Below are positions 1 to 11,900 of a stretch of DNA of 64,000 bases, piece after piece. Source of the stretch: Chimonanthus salicifolius (taxonomy: Eukaryota; Streptophyta; Magnoliopsida; Laurales; Calycanthaceae); contig CM023532.1 in assembly GCA_013350335.1 (NCBI GenBank), forward strand, positions 31,993,708 to 32,057,707, given 5' to 3'. Position 1 is the stretch's first letter. Each line of letters starts with the position of its first letter. The notes beneath the pieces were generated by a model. The model did no database searches, was not told the DNA's origin, and worked only from the letters and a program-made list of their open reading frames with translations. The position numbers were made by a program, and so were the translations under genes.

Positions 1-1989
1 CTCTGAGCTTTGTTTTTGAATGATAAATTTCCATGGTCTGGTTTTGACTTAGACCTACTTTGGGAATGGTCATAGAAGCAAATCAGTAAACAAGATCCAT
101 CCATCTCATTCTTTTTTCACTGATGTTGAAAGAATTCACTTCTTTTATTCAATGCACAATCTGAAGCTTTTATTTTAGGGAGGGGGTTTCGGGATCTTTA
201 TTGAGGAACAAGCGGCATTTTATCAGCCTTAGCCTTTTCTTTTTCAGTCCTCAACTCCTCACTGAAGACTGTTCCTTATTTCCACAATTCGACAGCCTAG
301 GCCTGGTTTGAAGTGCTGGAAAGAGTCCAGTTGATCTGCCTGTTGTATAGCATGGATTAAAAAGTGTCTAAGGAAGGGATTCAGTGAAGTAGGATAAACA
401 AGGTTCAGAAACTACAATTCTATTAACTCACTCTGTCCCTGAGTTCTGTACATTAATTATAACAATAACAAGTTAGCTATAAGAAGTTGCATTGTATAAG
501 AAAGTCTGATGTTATAGGTACTTATTCAATGTGTTGAACTATGAACTATTCTGGAAAAGAAGATTAGAGTTCATTCACTATGATAAATTTGGATTTCCCT
601 TTTACATACACACATGCTGGCAAACGCACATTACCCATATAGAAAAATGAATAGCTGCAAATCTTGCAACTCAGTATTGCATATATCTTGTAAATCCATC
701 ATTTAACTCTAGCATTGACATTATTTTATGTCATTCATATGGTGTTGAAATGATGATTGTAAGGGCATAAGAAAGAGTAAAAAAAGGATGAAAACCTTTA
801 TCCTTGAATTGACTAACCATCCCAAGAATAATTAGACAGTTCTTCTTATACTTGGTCTAACCATCCATTTTGTGTCTTCTTAATAGATGGGTGGAAGGAT
901 GCTTAGTGCATCCAAGGTAGGCCCTCAGTGTCCAGTGGGGCTTGCTTATCAGGAATGAACCCTACTGTCCAATTCAGAGATTTTGATCATTCCTCTTAAA
1001 ATGTTTATGTACAGTTAAAACCATAATGTAAAGCATTACTATCTTATATAAGTACACACCTCTAGGCATGGATCCAATTAAAATACAGTTTGAAGAGACA
1101 AATTAGCCTGTCTTAACTGAATGTGCATTTGGCTAGTTTGAATCTCCAAAATTAGAATTTTCAATCTCCAAATAATCAAAGATTCAATTTAAACATTTGG
1201 CAGACATAGGAACAAATATGCTAAAAATAGGAGATTCTGAGTTGGGGGTTGGGGCGGCGGGGTGGACCCTGTATGAGTGGATCTCCATCTCCTGTGTCTA
1301 CAAATTCAGTTAAGTTGGGGCTTAAATTCTTTTAGGCTCAATCTGCTATTTTTGTCTAAAATCAAGTTGGTCGAGCGATCAAGCTAGGTTGGATTGAGTT
1401 GGGTTTCTTATTAATCCGACCTGAACCAAGGTAACTATATCTTCTAGGCCAAATTTTCGAATTACTTGTAATTGCAAGCCACAGCATTCACCAACTTCCC
1501 TGCCCAAAAATTTCTTAGTACAAGTCCTTTGGATCACTAGACAGTGTGATAATAGATGGAACAAAACAAAACAAAATAATAAAATCAGAAAAGAGTGGGG
1601 ATACAGTTGAGAGTTACTGTATGATGAAATCCAAGAAAGTTGTCACATTTAAGCCAATTCCAACAATATTTTTCTTCTGTACGCAGTCTATTGTCAGATG
1701 GAAGAAACTAATATTATTTTGGATGTACGGAAAATGAATCCAGAAACTGCAATCTTGTGAAATTGGTTTCCTGATTCCATTAGGGAAAATCCACTTTTCC
1801 TGTTTCTATTAATTTTCCTAGAAAGTTCATCCATAAACCAGATCTATTAGGCGAATTGGGCTTTCAGAGCAATCAAAACCCACATGTATTAACAAAAAAA
1901 AATTAAAAAAAAAACCGCAGGCAGTAACAAATTTTACAAAAAAATCAGAGAGATGAACAGGATTTCTGCAGAAAATGAAGGAAAGTTTA
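1..1989. other. Intergenic spacer, no gene seen
   Basis: I find no coding or RNA gene here. The open frames at 1379-1564 (minus) and 1546-1737 (plus) are short, lack a recognisable domain and show no coding character. The DNA is moderately AT-rich unique-looking sequence with one G-rich stretch near 1243-1265. Confidence 0.6.
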
Positions 1990-1999
1990 AAGAAAAAAA

Positions 2000-2092
2000 A
2001 TTAAAACCATTTCTCGATTTGTGCGTGTCGCGCAGGGGCCATGATAATCTTCTCTGTAGCATTCCAATTTTATCGGACGTCTCCGAAGAGAA
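2000..2092 (-). pseudogene. U6 snRNA-like gene with damaged catalytic core
   Basis: Read on the minus strand this matches plant U6 spliceosomal RNA over nearly its whole length. Visible landmarks are a 5' TTCG-loop stem (2077-2092), CGATAAAATTGGAA, the ACAGAGA box (near 2051-2057), CATGGCCCCTGCGC and CACGCACAAATCGAGAAATGG. Two changes hit the core: the invariant AGC triad after ACAGAGAAGATT reads ATC, and six bases (AAGGAT in canonical U6) are missing between TGCGC and GACACGC at about 2029-2030. The 5' stem has changed on both sides (CTC-TTCG-GAG in place of CCC-TTCG-GGG), so its inner pairs are kept. The 3' end runs into a T tract at 1991-1998, a normal Pol III terminator. Sequence comparison is from memory of canonical U6. 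The AGC triad and U2/U6 pairing region are essential in U6, so a functional spliceosomal role is unlikely. It could still be transcribed. Confidence 0.85.
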
Positions 2093-2114
2093 AACGAAGA
2101 AGGTGGAGCTGCTG

Positions 2115-2158
2115 GTTATAAGAAAGATGATATACGTACGTATAAGCGATATGGGACT
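2115..2158 (-). promoter_or_regulatory. Plant snRNA promoter: USE and TATA box
   Basis: On the minus strand the upstream sequence element reads GTCCCATATCG (about 2147-2157), one base from the plant USE consensus RTCCCACATCG. A TATA-like TTATAA lies at 2116-2121. The USE-TATA gap is about 25 bases, the short spacing of plant Pol III snRNA genes rather than the roughly 33-base Pol II spacing. The TATA sits about 25 bases before the U6-like start. Confidence 0.75.
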
Positions 2159-2159
2159 T

Positions 2160-3372
2160 AAAACACCGACAAAGCGATGAGTCATGAAAAATATGACTCG
2201 TCTCAATACTTAAGGAACAAACTTCTTAAATAGACTTTGAAAAATCTTTCTACTGTTTCTTTTTATAAAAAGATGCAAAGGTAATAGAAATACAATAAAT
2301 TATATATTTTTGTAAAATATAAAATAGAAAAAATATTGGATGGATAAAAATGAACATTATCTAGTCATTTTAATGTTATAATTTTAAACTTTTAAGATTT
2401 GATTGTTGATTTTTCGTAACTCATTTTATAAAATTATAATAGTTGGATTGACTCTTTTTCTTAAATTATATAAATTCATAAAGTCCTCTATTCATCCCAT
2501 TCAATTATATATGTCGTAGTTTATAACAAATATATGGTGTTTTTATTAAAATCACTATTTTAGTCTTTCTAAAGGTGCTAACAAATTATCAGATTTTTGA
2601 AGGGTTATAAAAAAACATTTTCTCCTTTCTTTAATGGGATTTTTTGTTGAAAATGTCTCAAAATCATGAAAACTAGTCAAAGTGTCTGAATTTTTTTTAT
2701 ATTTATACAAATTTATTTAAATACTTTTTGTGTCCAAATAAATCTTATTTAAATTGTCCTATTTTTTTTTTTATATGTTTATAGAGACAAAGTGACCCAT
2801 CTTCTTCTCCTTTTCTCGATAGAGAAACTTAATACAATTTCCTGATTTCAAGATTTCTTTTTTATCATCAAAATCATTATTGAGTTTTGAGACTCATAAT
2901 CAATTTTAACCTATTTTCAGATATAGTCGTTATTAGATTAAGTTTAAGTAAATTATATAATTAAAACTAAGTCATTCTCATCACTTAAAATAAGTCCTAA
3001 AAAAGTTACAGAACATGCGCTATAAACATAATCTCATTGATCACGTTAGGCCAGCCAAGCCAACAAGAAATAATGAATGAACAAGAAAGAGAAAGAAAGG
3101 ACTTGGACACACCTATCTCCAATTAGTGAGGATGCCGGTGGTGTTGGGTATGGATGACATGCTTAACACACACAGCATGAAGAATTCATTCAATGAGCCA
3201 GAAAGAGGTTGGTCGGCCTCTTTATGTAACAAAAGAAAACCGCCGGGTTGTAAGCAAACCGACCCGGAGCACCTTGATTATTGGCAATACAAGCCATAGA
3301 ATCAATTTTTTATTACCAAAATTCTAAAAGACCCATAATAATAATAGTAACAACAATGATATCATATGAAGA
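2160..3372. other. AT-rich spacer
   Basis: No gene supported. The region is AT-rich with many homopolymer runs. An AATAAA on the minus strand at about 3311-3316 fits a polyadenylation signal for the cysteine-rich peptide gene that ends at 3373. Confidence 0.55.
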
Positions 3373-3983
3373 TTAATGAACTTCATAACAGCAACAGAGA
3401 TCAGCTGAACTGCAATAACCAGCAGGGTTGTAATTGTCATTGCAAACTTGTTTGCAGAGATCTGGTTTACAAGGACTCAAATTTAAGCACATTGTGTCTA
3501 TAGGAGGTTTTGGTGGCCGTCTCCCTGCAAAAGTTTTATTGAATAAGTTAATGAGTTTTATTAAAAATAAAAAATTTATTTATTTTTTATCGGTAATAAA
3601 GAAATTTCATTAAAAGAAAAGAAAAAGATATAAAGAGAGAAGAATGATCTAACAGGATATAGATCAAAAAGAAGAAAAAAGTAAAGTTTGACAAAGAATA
3701 AAAATTTAAGAATAACCACTCACATAACATTTATGTCAAAAGTTTCGAGTTTTAAAAATTATGATTTTAAGATTTTAACCCATGAATTCTAGTTGCCAAG
3801 TGAGGCTTCAATCTAATTTCTCAAATTTTTTTTTTTCAAAATACAAAATTAGCATCTTATTCCCACAAGAGAGAGAGAGGATTTACCAGTTCTAGCATGC
3901 CCTAAAGTAGCAAAGAGAAGGAAGAGCAGAGAAATGACCAATGCCTTGGATGAGATATCCTTCATTGCTTTTCTTGTCTTCAT
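3373..3983 (-). CDS. Secreted cysteine-rich (defensin-like) peptide, two exons
   Basis: Small spliced gene: exon 1 3983-3887, intron 3886-3525 (GT...TTGCAG), exon 2 3524-3373 with TAA stop; the frame is kept across the junction. The product is 82 aa. Residues 7-30 hold a basic start (MKDISSK) and a hydrophobic core (ALVISLLFLLFATLGHA) typical of a signal peptide. The mature part has a basic/proline linker (GRRPPKPPID), then eight cysteines in about 35 residues ending in a CCC triplet near the C-terminus. One short hydrophobic exon plus one Cys-rich exon is the usual layout of plant defensin-like (DEFL/LCR) genes. The classical gamma-core (GxC) is not clear, so the exact subfamily is open. The TATA box lies only about 32 bases before the first ATG, so Met7 (codon at 3965-3963) may be the true start. 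Likely role, by inference only: secreted defence or signalling peptide. Confidence 0.8.
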
Positions 3984-4014
3984 CAGATGATTAGAGAAGA
4001 GAGTGAATCAGATC

Positions 4015-4022
4015 TTTATATA
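4015..4022 (-). promoter_or_regulatory. TATA box of the cysteine-rich peptide gene
   Basis: TATATAAA on the minus strand, in the sequence CTATATAAAGATC. It lies 32 bases upstream of the first ATG at 3983. This predicts a transcription start almost on that ATG and so favours the second ATG, six codons in. Confidence 0.6.
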
Positions 4023-4368
4023 GAGATTTTGTAGTATAAACAAGAATCATATCCAAGTTGGAAATATTTATGTTGTTGATATGGTTACTATGTTTAGCAG
4101 ATTTGTCCAAATCCTTGTAATCAATTAGGATCACTGCATTTAATTATCTCTCTTCCTCCCCAATAGAGTCAACTGTATGATAAATTCATTCTAAAATTCT
4201 CATTTTCCCCTTTAAATTTAGATCCATGTCCATTTGATGTGTTGTTGTCAATGTTATCAGAATCGAACAGTCTGACGAATCGTTTTCGAAATATTTTAGA
4301 TTCAACTGCGGTCAAAGTCGCTTAAGTAATAATTTAATATAAATATTATATATAACATTAATATGAGT

Positions 4369-4460
4369 AATATTGATATAAATATTACAAATAACATTCA
4401 AACTCTGAGTAATATTAATATAAATATTATAAATAACATTCAAACTCTAAGTAATATATT
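4369..4460. repeat. Tandem repeat, 42-bp unit
   Basis: The unit starting AATATT(G/A)ATATAAATATTA and containing AACATTCAAACTCT(G/A)AGT occurs at 4369 and 4411, with partial copies on both sides (from about 4336 and at 4453). The unit is AT-rich. Confidence 0.75.
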
Positions 4461-5600
4461 AAAACAGTGAAAGATATGTGTTAGAAATGGTAAGAAACCT
4501 TTGAATTTTAAATATATCTATTTTTTAATATTTTTAATGGAAAATTAAAAAAAAAATAAAAAAATTTAAATGTTATGAATCGTGGTTCACGGCTTGCGGT
4601 TTTATGCAGCTCACAGTTGTTTTTTACAGTTCAATTGAAAATTAGACTTTTCGATTGGACCGAACTACAGTTACACCAGTTCTGGTGATTGAGATTGCTG
4701 GCACAAGATAAATCTTCCAAACCATGCTTCAAGAGAAATTTCTGGCCTTTGACGAGATACACCTTTACATGAATATGGGATGGATATTGCTGCCTTTTTT
4801 CTTTTATTTCTTTAACAATTTTAGCTCTTCGTGTAGGAATTCTGACGGTTTGGGGTAGAACGTGATTACCCAATTATTCGGGGATGATCAGGATCTTATT
4901 TCACAAGGAGTTGTACTGCGCAGGATTAGAGGATTAGAGAAAGGCAAGTGAAAGCTATGAAAAGAGAATCAGACAAATTCTTTAGCGCCGACACTTCTTG
5001 TTGGATTGATTATCTAATAATTTATTTTTAGCTTAAAAAATCAAGGACTAAAAAGATTCAATGAATCTTATTGTAGACCATTGGGTAATAACACTTTGCA
5101 CGGATTAATTTACAATAGAATTTTGATAATTGGCATAAGACATAGGAATAAAATCGTATAATCAAGTTTATCTCTTGAAATTCAACCAAAATGAAAAAAA
5201 AAAAATTACTGATGATTAACTGATCCTCTCTCTAGAGTTACTTCAATGTCCATATCATGAAATGAAATAAAGCAATGTCCAATGTCCAATTTTTATTAAC
5301 TTCTCGTGATAAAAAATATATTTTTGTCTTAAATTTAAGATGATTTCACTCTGAGTTAAAAAAATATTTTAAAATACTGAATTCATAAATTTTAAAATAT
5401 TTTATCATAATTTTCCACACATAAATTCAAAATGAAAATAAATTAATAACGCCAAATAATATAAACAGAAATCTGGTCCCTCTTAGGAAAATTTTCCCGA
5501 AAGTCATGGAATGTGTATTAAATTCCATGGAATTTGGATTCCACGAATAACGAATTCCCAGCTCCCAAAAGGCGCACGTCATCTATTGCCTTCTTCCTCA
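4461..5600. other. AT-rich spacer
   Basis: No supported gene. The 4631-4873 minus-strand open frame has no recognisable domain. The distal promoter of the FYVE-SYLF gene presumably lies in 5200-5700. Confidence 0.5.
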
Positions 5601-5731
5601 TCCATTAGTTCCTTCTAGCAGTAGGAATACAGCTATTAAACAAAGAATTACCCTGTCACCCATTTTCTCCTCTCATAATCATTTTCTCCTTCACGTCTCC
5701 TCTCTCAAAAGCCTTTTCTCCATCCCCTTTC

Positions 5732-5752
5732 ATGGAAATTCTCATTATCTGA
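5732..5752 (+). promoter_or_regulatory. Short uORF before the FYVE-SYLF start
   Basis: ATG GAA ATT CTC ATT ATC TGA ends 17 bases before the main ATG at 5770. If the transcript begins upstream of 5732 it could reduce initiation on the main frame. No transcript data are available here. Confidence 0.4.
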
Positions 5753-5769
5753 TCTTCTCCCTCCATCCT

Positions 5770-8700
5770 ATGGAGAAAAACAAACTATACCCGAGCCTTC
5801 TTGCCGAAGTTGAATCCCAACCTTCGGAAGCTAGGGTTTCCTACCCGGTTCTCCAAACGCAATCTGATTCTGAAAATTCTCTCCCGACTCAGGTATTTTC
5901 CTTTTCTTTCTGTGACTTCTCCGTTGGTTAGGGGGTTTTGTTGTTTTTGGATTGAATTGAATAGATCGAAGAGAGAAAATTAGGAACTTTTTCTGTTTGA
6001 TGTATAATTCGTGTTTCCATTTTGGAATTTTCTGCTTTGTTTTAGGTTTCGGCATTTATTTTTCAGTTTTTGGTTATCGATTCTAGAGTTTTTAAGTTTG
6101 TGTCTTCTTTGGACTGAATCGAATAGATTGAAGGGAGAAAGTCCAAAACTTTTTTTGTTTGGCATTATATAATTAGTGTTTCCCATTTTGGAATTTCTTT
6201 GATTGTTTTAGACTTTTAGGTTTCAGCATTTGTGTCTTCTTTGTTTGTTTATATGATTGTAGTGTTTTTAACTTTCTGATTTGTGAATAATCTTTGATTT
6301 TATTTTCTCTGTGTTTATTTTACTAGCTACGAAATTTAGATAAGCCCTTTTTTTCCTGTCAATGGGATCTGATTATCCTCAAAATAGCCCATGTTACTGA
6401 ATTGCTATCATGTTTCCCCCTTTTTACAATGTATAACTTCAGTTATTCATTAATGTGCTTGTGTGAACTTACCATCATCATATGAATAGAACACATATTT
6501 GGATTTGCCAAAATTGTTTTCCATTTGTGGTGCACTGGTGCCTATGTGACAGCTTAACCATTCTCTTTAATCCTTGCTGCTCCAGGTACTTGATGGAATA
6601 CAAACTAATATGGAGTTTATTATTCATGTAAACTGCTTTTTTTTAGTATATGTATAGAATGATTGACATTAGATGGGAGGACTAAAGTCATGCCTAACAT
6701 TTAAATTTTACTGCATTAACTAGCTGTCTAAGTATCAGTCGGTAAGAAAAACTAGGTTTAAGTGCACATTTGATGATTTGTAAAATCTTGTCTGATTGGG
6801 TTTCAGTTATTTGCAATTGGGAAAAAAATGTCACTTGCAAGAGCTAAGATTTTCTTGGTTGTAACAAATTATCATTTGGTTGGATGTACATGGCCAGAAG
6901 GACCACATCCATTTTGTGACTTTCTCATGGCAGGGAAAGTGCTGTCTTGGAAAATTATCAATTTTTAACGAAAATGGTGGAACTTCATTTCTTTTTTTTC
7001 TTTTTTTTTCAGTTAACATAGTGATATTCCATTAATATACTTTGTTTTCCATGCATCCAAGTGGAACCTTTGGGGTGGAACATTTTTCCCCTTGAAATTG
7101 CTTTAGTGGAGGGTGCAAATCTGCTCCAAATTGTGAGGCCGATAAATATTTGTATATAGATGGAGAGCTGGTGACAGTGAACCTCATCTTCCTCTGGAAT
7201 ATGAATTTGCCCACTTGATTCCATGGGATATATATATATATATATATCTTTGAATTTGTTTTACATGTTTTATGATGACAAAATTGTCTGAAATTATCTG
7301 TAACTTAAATAGGTTTTTAACCGGGAAGAACAAATTGAGGATGGGCATTCAGCAATGATTAGTGTCCCATCGTTTAGAGAAGAGGCTCCAACTGAAGAAT
7401 GTGATGCCAGTGCACCACTAGTTATCAGGGAGAACAATAGTCAGAAAGATGGAGGTAATCGGACGCATCATAAATTCTTTTATTACGACTCACCCCATCA
7501 TGAAGAAACAGGCATCTGGATACCTGTTTCTATCCCGCCCATGTCAGAAAGTGACCATGAAGAATGGAGAAGGGGCTTTGGTTACAATGGTGACAGTTTC
7601 CCTGAAGATGAAACGGGTTGGAGTCATTTTGTTGGAGAAGATAGGGAACCCACCATGTGGGATGTGGTAGTTGAGATGTTGCTTGCAGCCCGTGGAAAGA
7701 TGAGTATTCTTGCTTCTCGTGAGTTACAAAGATGTACAATGTCATGGATATCAACTCATCTCCTTGAACAAGCATGGAAAGAAATGGCCCAGACTCTTAC
7801 CGAGTCAAATTTTGGCTGTGTGAAGGAAATTCTTGAAGCAGAGCCTCCAAAATGGTTGCCTGACAGTTCTGCTTCAGCTTGTATGTTGTGCAGTGTGCGA
7901 TTTCATCCAATAATGTGTTCTAGGCATCACTGTCGGTTTTGTGGTGGTATATTTTGCAGTGAGTGCTCTAAAGGAAAAAGCCTACTGCCAATGAAGTTCC
8001 GAATGGGGGATCCACAACGAGTCTGTGATGTTTGCTGTGTGAGGCTTGAGTCTGTTCAACCATACTTAATGGATCAAGTAAGTCATGCTGCACAGCTTCC
8101 CACCCATGACGTGACAGATCTCAGCACCTTGAGATCGTGGCTAAATTTTCCATGGGGGCAATCTATGGAATATGAGATATACAAGGCTGCAAACACAATT
8201 CGAGGGTATAACAAGGTATACTTTCCTGGTGTTCGGTTATTGATTATTTCTATTGTTGTTGATGTTTTCACATTATTATGAGAATATATTCTTACTATTT
8301 AGGTGAATACCTGCATAAGGCAATCTGTTAAGTTTCAATCATTTTATTTTTAATTTACTTCTTTGTGAAGATTGAGTTTATTATGTATGGTGCTGAAATT
8401 TTGCATGGAAATGCCCTTCCCAGGCAATATTTTTTATCCAGTATTTAGGATTACTTCCAGGTTCTACTCGGGCTACATTTTAATGTTTTAACTCTTTGGT
8501 ATAAGAGTCTGTGCTAATTATTCTTTTCAGGGTTGGCAATATCTTTTATGATTTGGTGGCATTTTGAGTACATGAAAAATGTTTCTTCCGTTAAAGTTTT
8601 TTTACCCCTTTTTTAATGGAGTCGGAGTCTTCCATGTTAAATCAAAGAATCCCATTTTTTAAGAATCCAGAAAGCAATTGTAATGCATGTCTCTCAAAAA

Positions 8701-8942
8701 TCTGAACCATCTTGTATTTAAAACAAGGGTGTTAATTGGGACACACACATGTTTTTTCAGACACTTATGAGAATTTCAACAGTCTAACGGTTTATCAAAA
8801 TGATGTCTCTACCTTCCACTTCTGATCTTCCCTTATGGTACTGCCATTCCACATCTATCACAACCCTTAGTTCTCTCACTCTCTCGTGCCCCCCTCTTCT
8901 CTCCCTCTCCCACACCCCTCTGATAAACCCTTACAGATGCAC

Positions 8943-8982
<40 letters not shown>

Positions 8983-11900
8983 ACCTATGGCTCTTTCTCC
9001 ATTTCTCTACACCCTCGGCATCCCTCCCAACAAAAGAGAGAGAGGGGAGGGCCACCGAAGGTGCCAGAGAGAGGGAGAGAGAGCCGTAAGAGGTCGTGTG
9101 GAGAGAGAGAGAGAGAGAACACACATGAAGAGACATCATTTCGGTAAAATATTAGAGAATGTTGAAATTCTCAGAAGTCGGTGTCCAACTCCATCAGAAA
9201 CTCCAGTGTCCCGGTCAACTCCTGAAAACAATTATACCCACATATACCAGTGCGTCATATGCTTTTACATAAAATCTAAACGATCTTGTTCATTACATGT
9301 TTTCTTTGATTTACTAATAGTATATTTTTTATATTAAATGCGTCTTTTTAAATATTTTGTCATTTCCTTAAAATGCCGCCCATCTGATTTTCTGAAATTT
9401 GAACTTATCAAGATATGCTTAGGATCAATCTTTCTCACTTGTATATTGCGACAACAAATTCTGTTGAAACAAAATGTATTTTATGGTTTTTTTATTTAAA
9501 ATTGTAGGAGCTATTTACCCTTCTATGGGATTTCTGGAAATTGTTGCTTTTGAAGTGGTAACTGATATCTCTCTCATTTTACAACTCCAAAGGCTAGGAG
9601 GATACCATCCTTTATCATTCACAAATTTTCTTTTTTAGAAGAAATATTCCTTTGGAGTAGAGTAACAAATCTTGCATGTTTTTACCTTGTTTTTCAACAT
9701 TGGCAGAAGACTAATATAGAAATGGATTCAGGTGGGTTCCCTGAGGCCTGAAAAGTCAATTCCAGAAGCAATCCTAAGACAAGCGAAAGGCCTTGCGATT
9801 CTTACTGTTGCGAAGGTGGGATTGATGGCTACCTATAACATTGGAACAGGGCTTGTTATTGCTCGCAGAGATGATGGATCATGGTCTCCGCCTTCTGCCA
9901 TATCATCCTTTGGTGTTGGATGGGGACCTCAGGTAAAGTGTTCTTTGTCTGGCAGTCTGTGTGGTATGCGGCTCAAACAAGTTTTGAATGAGAAAGATCT
10001 TTATTTAAATTTCTTGAGAGTTATCAGAACTCATCATAACCAAATCATTTTACTGTACACATCTGTCACTTTTACTTTATCTACTCATCTTTTCTTCAGC
10101 ACCCAACATTCAACTCCATATAGCCAGTGGCGGAACCAGAAATTTCATTTTGAGCGGCCAAGACAAATTTCTGCCATTTTTTAATTAGTTAACCTTGAAC
10201 TGTAAAATACTTGAAATTTAGATGGGCGCATACAGAACAGAACTCAATTAATTCAAAATTACTATACAATGACTCATTTACTTCACCACAAAGTATTTGC
10301 AAAGAAAAGCATAAATAAACAAATATAACAAATAAAAAATTATTAAATTTTCGAATCAATCATCGTCATTAAATCTATGACAAGCCACTATGATAGTGAC
10401 CTCATAAAATGAAATAAAAAATGAAAGATATTTTAAATAAAACAATATTCAGCATCATTGCACAAAATTAATATAAATTGTTAAAATAAAATTATTTTGA
10501 CCATTAATTTTCTTTTCTTTCGTTCGGTCAGGTAAAAGAAAGTAATTAGGCCTATTATCTTGATATTGGCAATCCATAACGTATTCTTTGATTTGGTTTC
10601 ACAGGGACAATAAGTCCTATGCATCTTATTCAATTAAAAATGAATAATGGTAACTTGTGAGTCAATCTAGTAAAGAAGGGGATACTAAACAAATATAAAA
10701 AGAAAGAAGACACATGAAAGGACTGAGAAGAGTTGGAGAAAGAAGAAACCCCAGAAACAGAGAGCGCCTAAGTGAGCCTTGAGAGACACTGTGCACAGGA
10801 GAAAATCTGAGAGAGAGCTTGTGAAAGTGTGCAAGTCCAAGAGAGATGTGCGTGCAATATAACAAAGAGAGAACACAGTGAGAGATTCATACAGTGAAAA
10901 GAAAGTGAGAGAAATCTGGGCTGAAATTTGGGAGAGAAATCTGGGCTAGATGTAATTTGTTTCAAAAACATGATTCATGTGGATAATGAGAGATTTAGAA
11001 ACAGCTGCTAGAATTCCAGGATTGTAGGGGCGCTAAGGGAGGGATTTAAATAACAAATAACTGATTTGTTGTCAAGGGATGAAGGGATAACGAAAATTTT
11101 GAGGGCCCATGGAACACCACCCCCCCCCCCCCCCCCCAAATTTAGCCCCTGCATAGAGCATTGCAGGTTTAGTTGTTGTCTTGTAAAACAACCCCTTCAA
11201 TCGACATGGCATTTTCCATCACATGACACTCAACTAGCTTGCCTAGTCTACACTTAGCCACCTTATGCTCATCCAGAATGCTCTAACTTTGTTTGAATGA
11301 CAATATTTACTTATCTTGAAAGGTGTATTCTTCCGGTTCTCATGGAAAATGTCCTAATCAAAACATCAAATTACTGGATGGGTCCACTTATTTTATATGC
11401 ATTTCTCTTTTAGGACTGATAGCCAAAAGCCTATAGCAGTGTTGGCAAGTGGTTATTATTACAACCAACAACAAGGTTGCAGGTTCAAATTGTTCTACCA
11501 TGAAAAATAAAATCAGGAATAATGTCACTTCCCTCATAATATACAGTTTATTTAAGAATTTTTTGGGTGATTACTGAAAGTTAATCCGTTTACAAGGAGT
11601 TGCTTTATCATTATCAAGCCCATTTGTCCTATCTATTTGGGTTTGGCTATCCGAGTTCATTTCTGATCCAACCTATGAAAAATCATTCTCTGTTACAAGG
11701 AACCAGACCATGCCTTCTTTTCAACCACAATCCATGCCTACTTTAAAGGAGTAGCTTATTTTTCTAATGAAGTGCCAGTATATATTTGATGTTTTTGGCA
11801 ACGAGCAGCATTCCTTTAAATTCCTGCAGTTCTCTACAAACTTGAGTCCATGTGGGGTCTATGTTGGTGTTCTTCTTCCTTGTGATACTTGTTTCTTATT

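Noticed and set aside
1953..2180. Open frame across the U6-like gene
   Set aside because: It is the antisense of the snRNA and its promoter, with no protein family resemblance.
8800..9337. Ser/Leu- and Arg/Glu-rich open frames
   Set aside because: They lie in intron 2 of the FYVE-SYLF gene and come from CT/GA low-complexity DNA.
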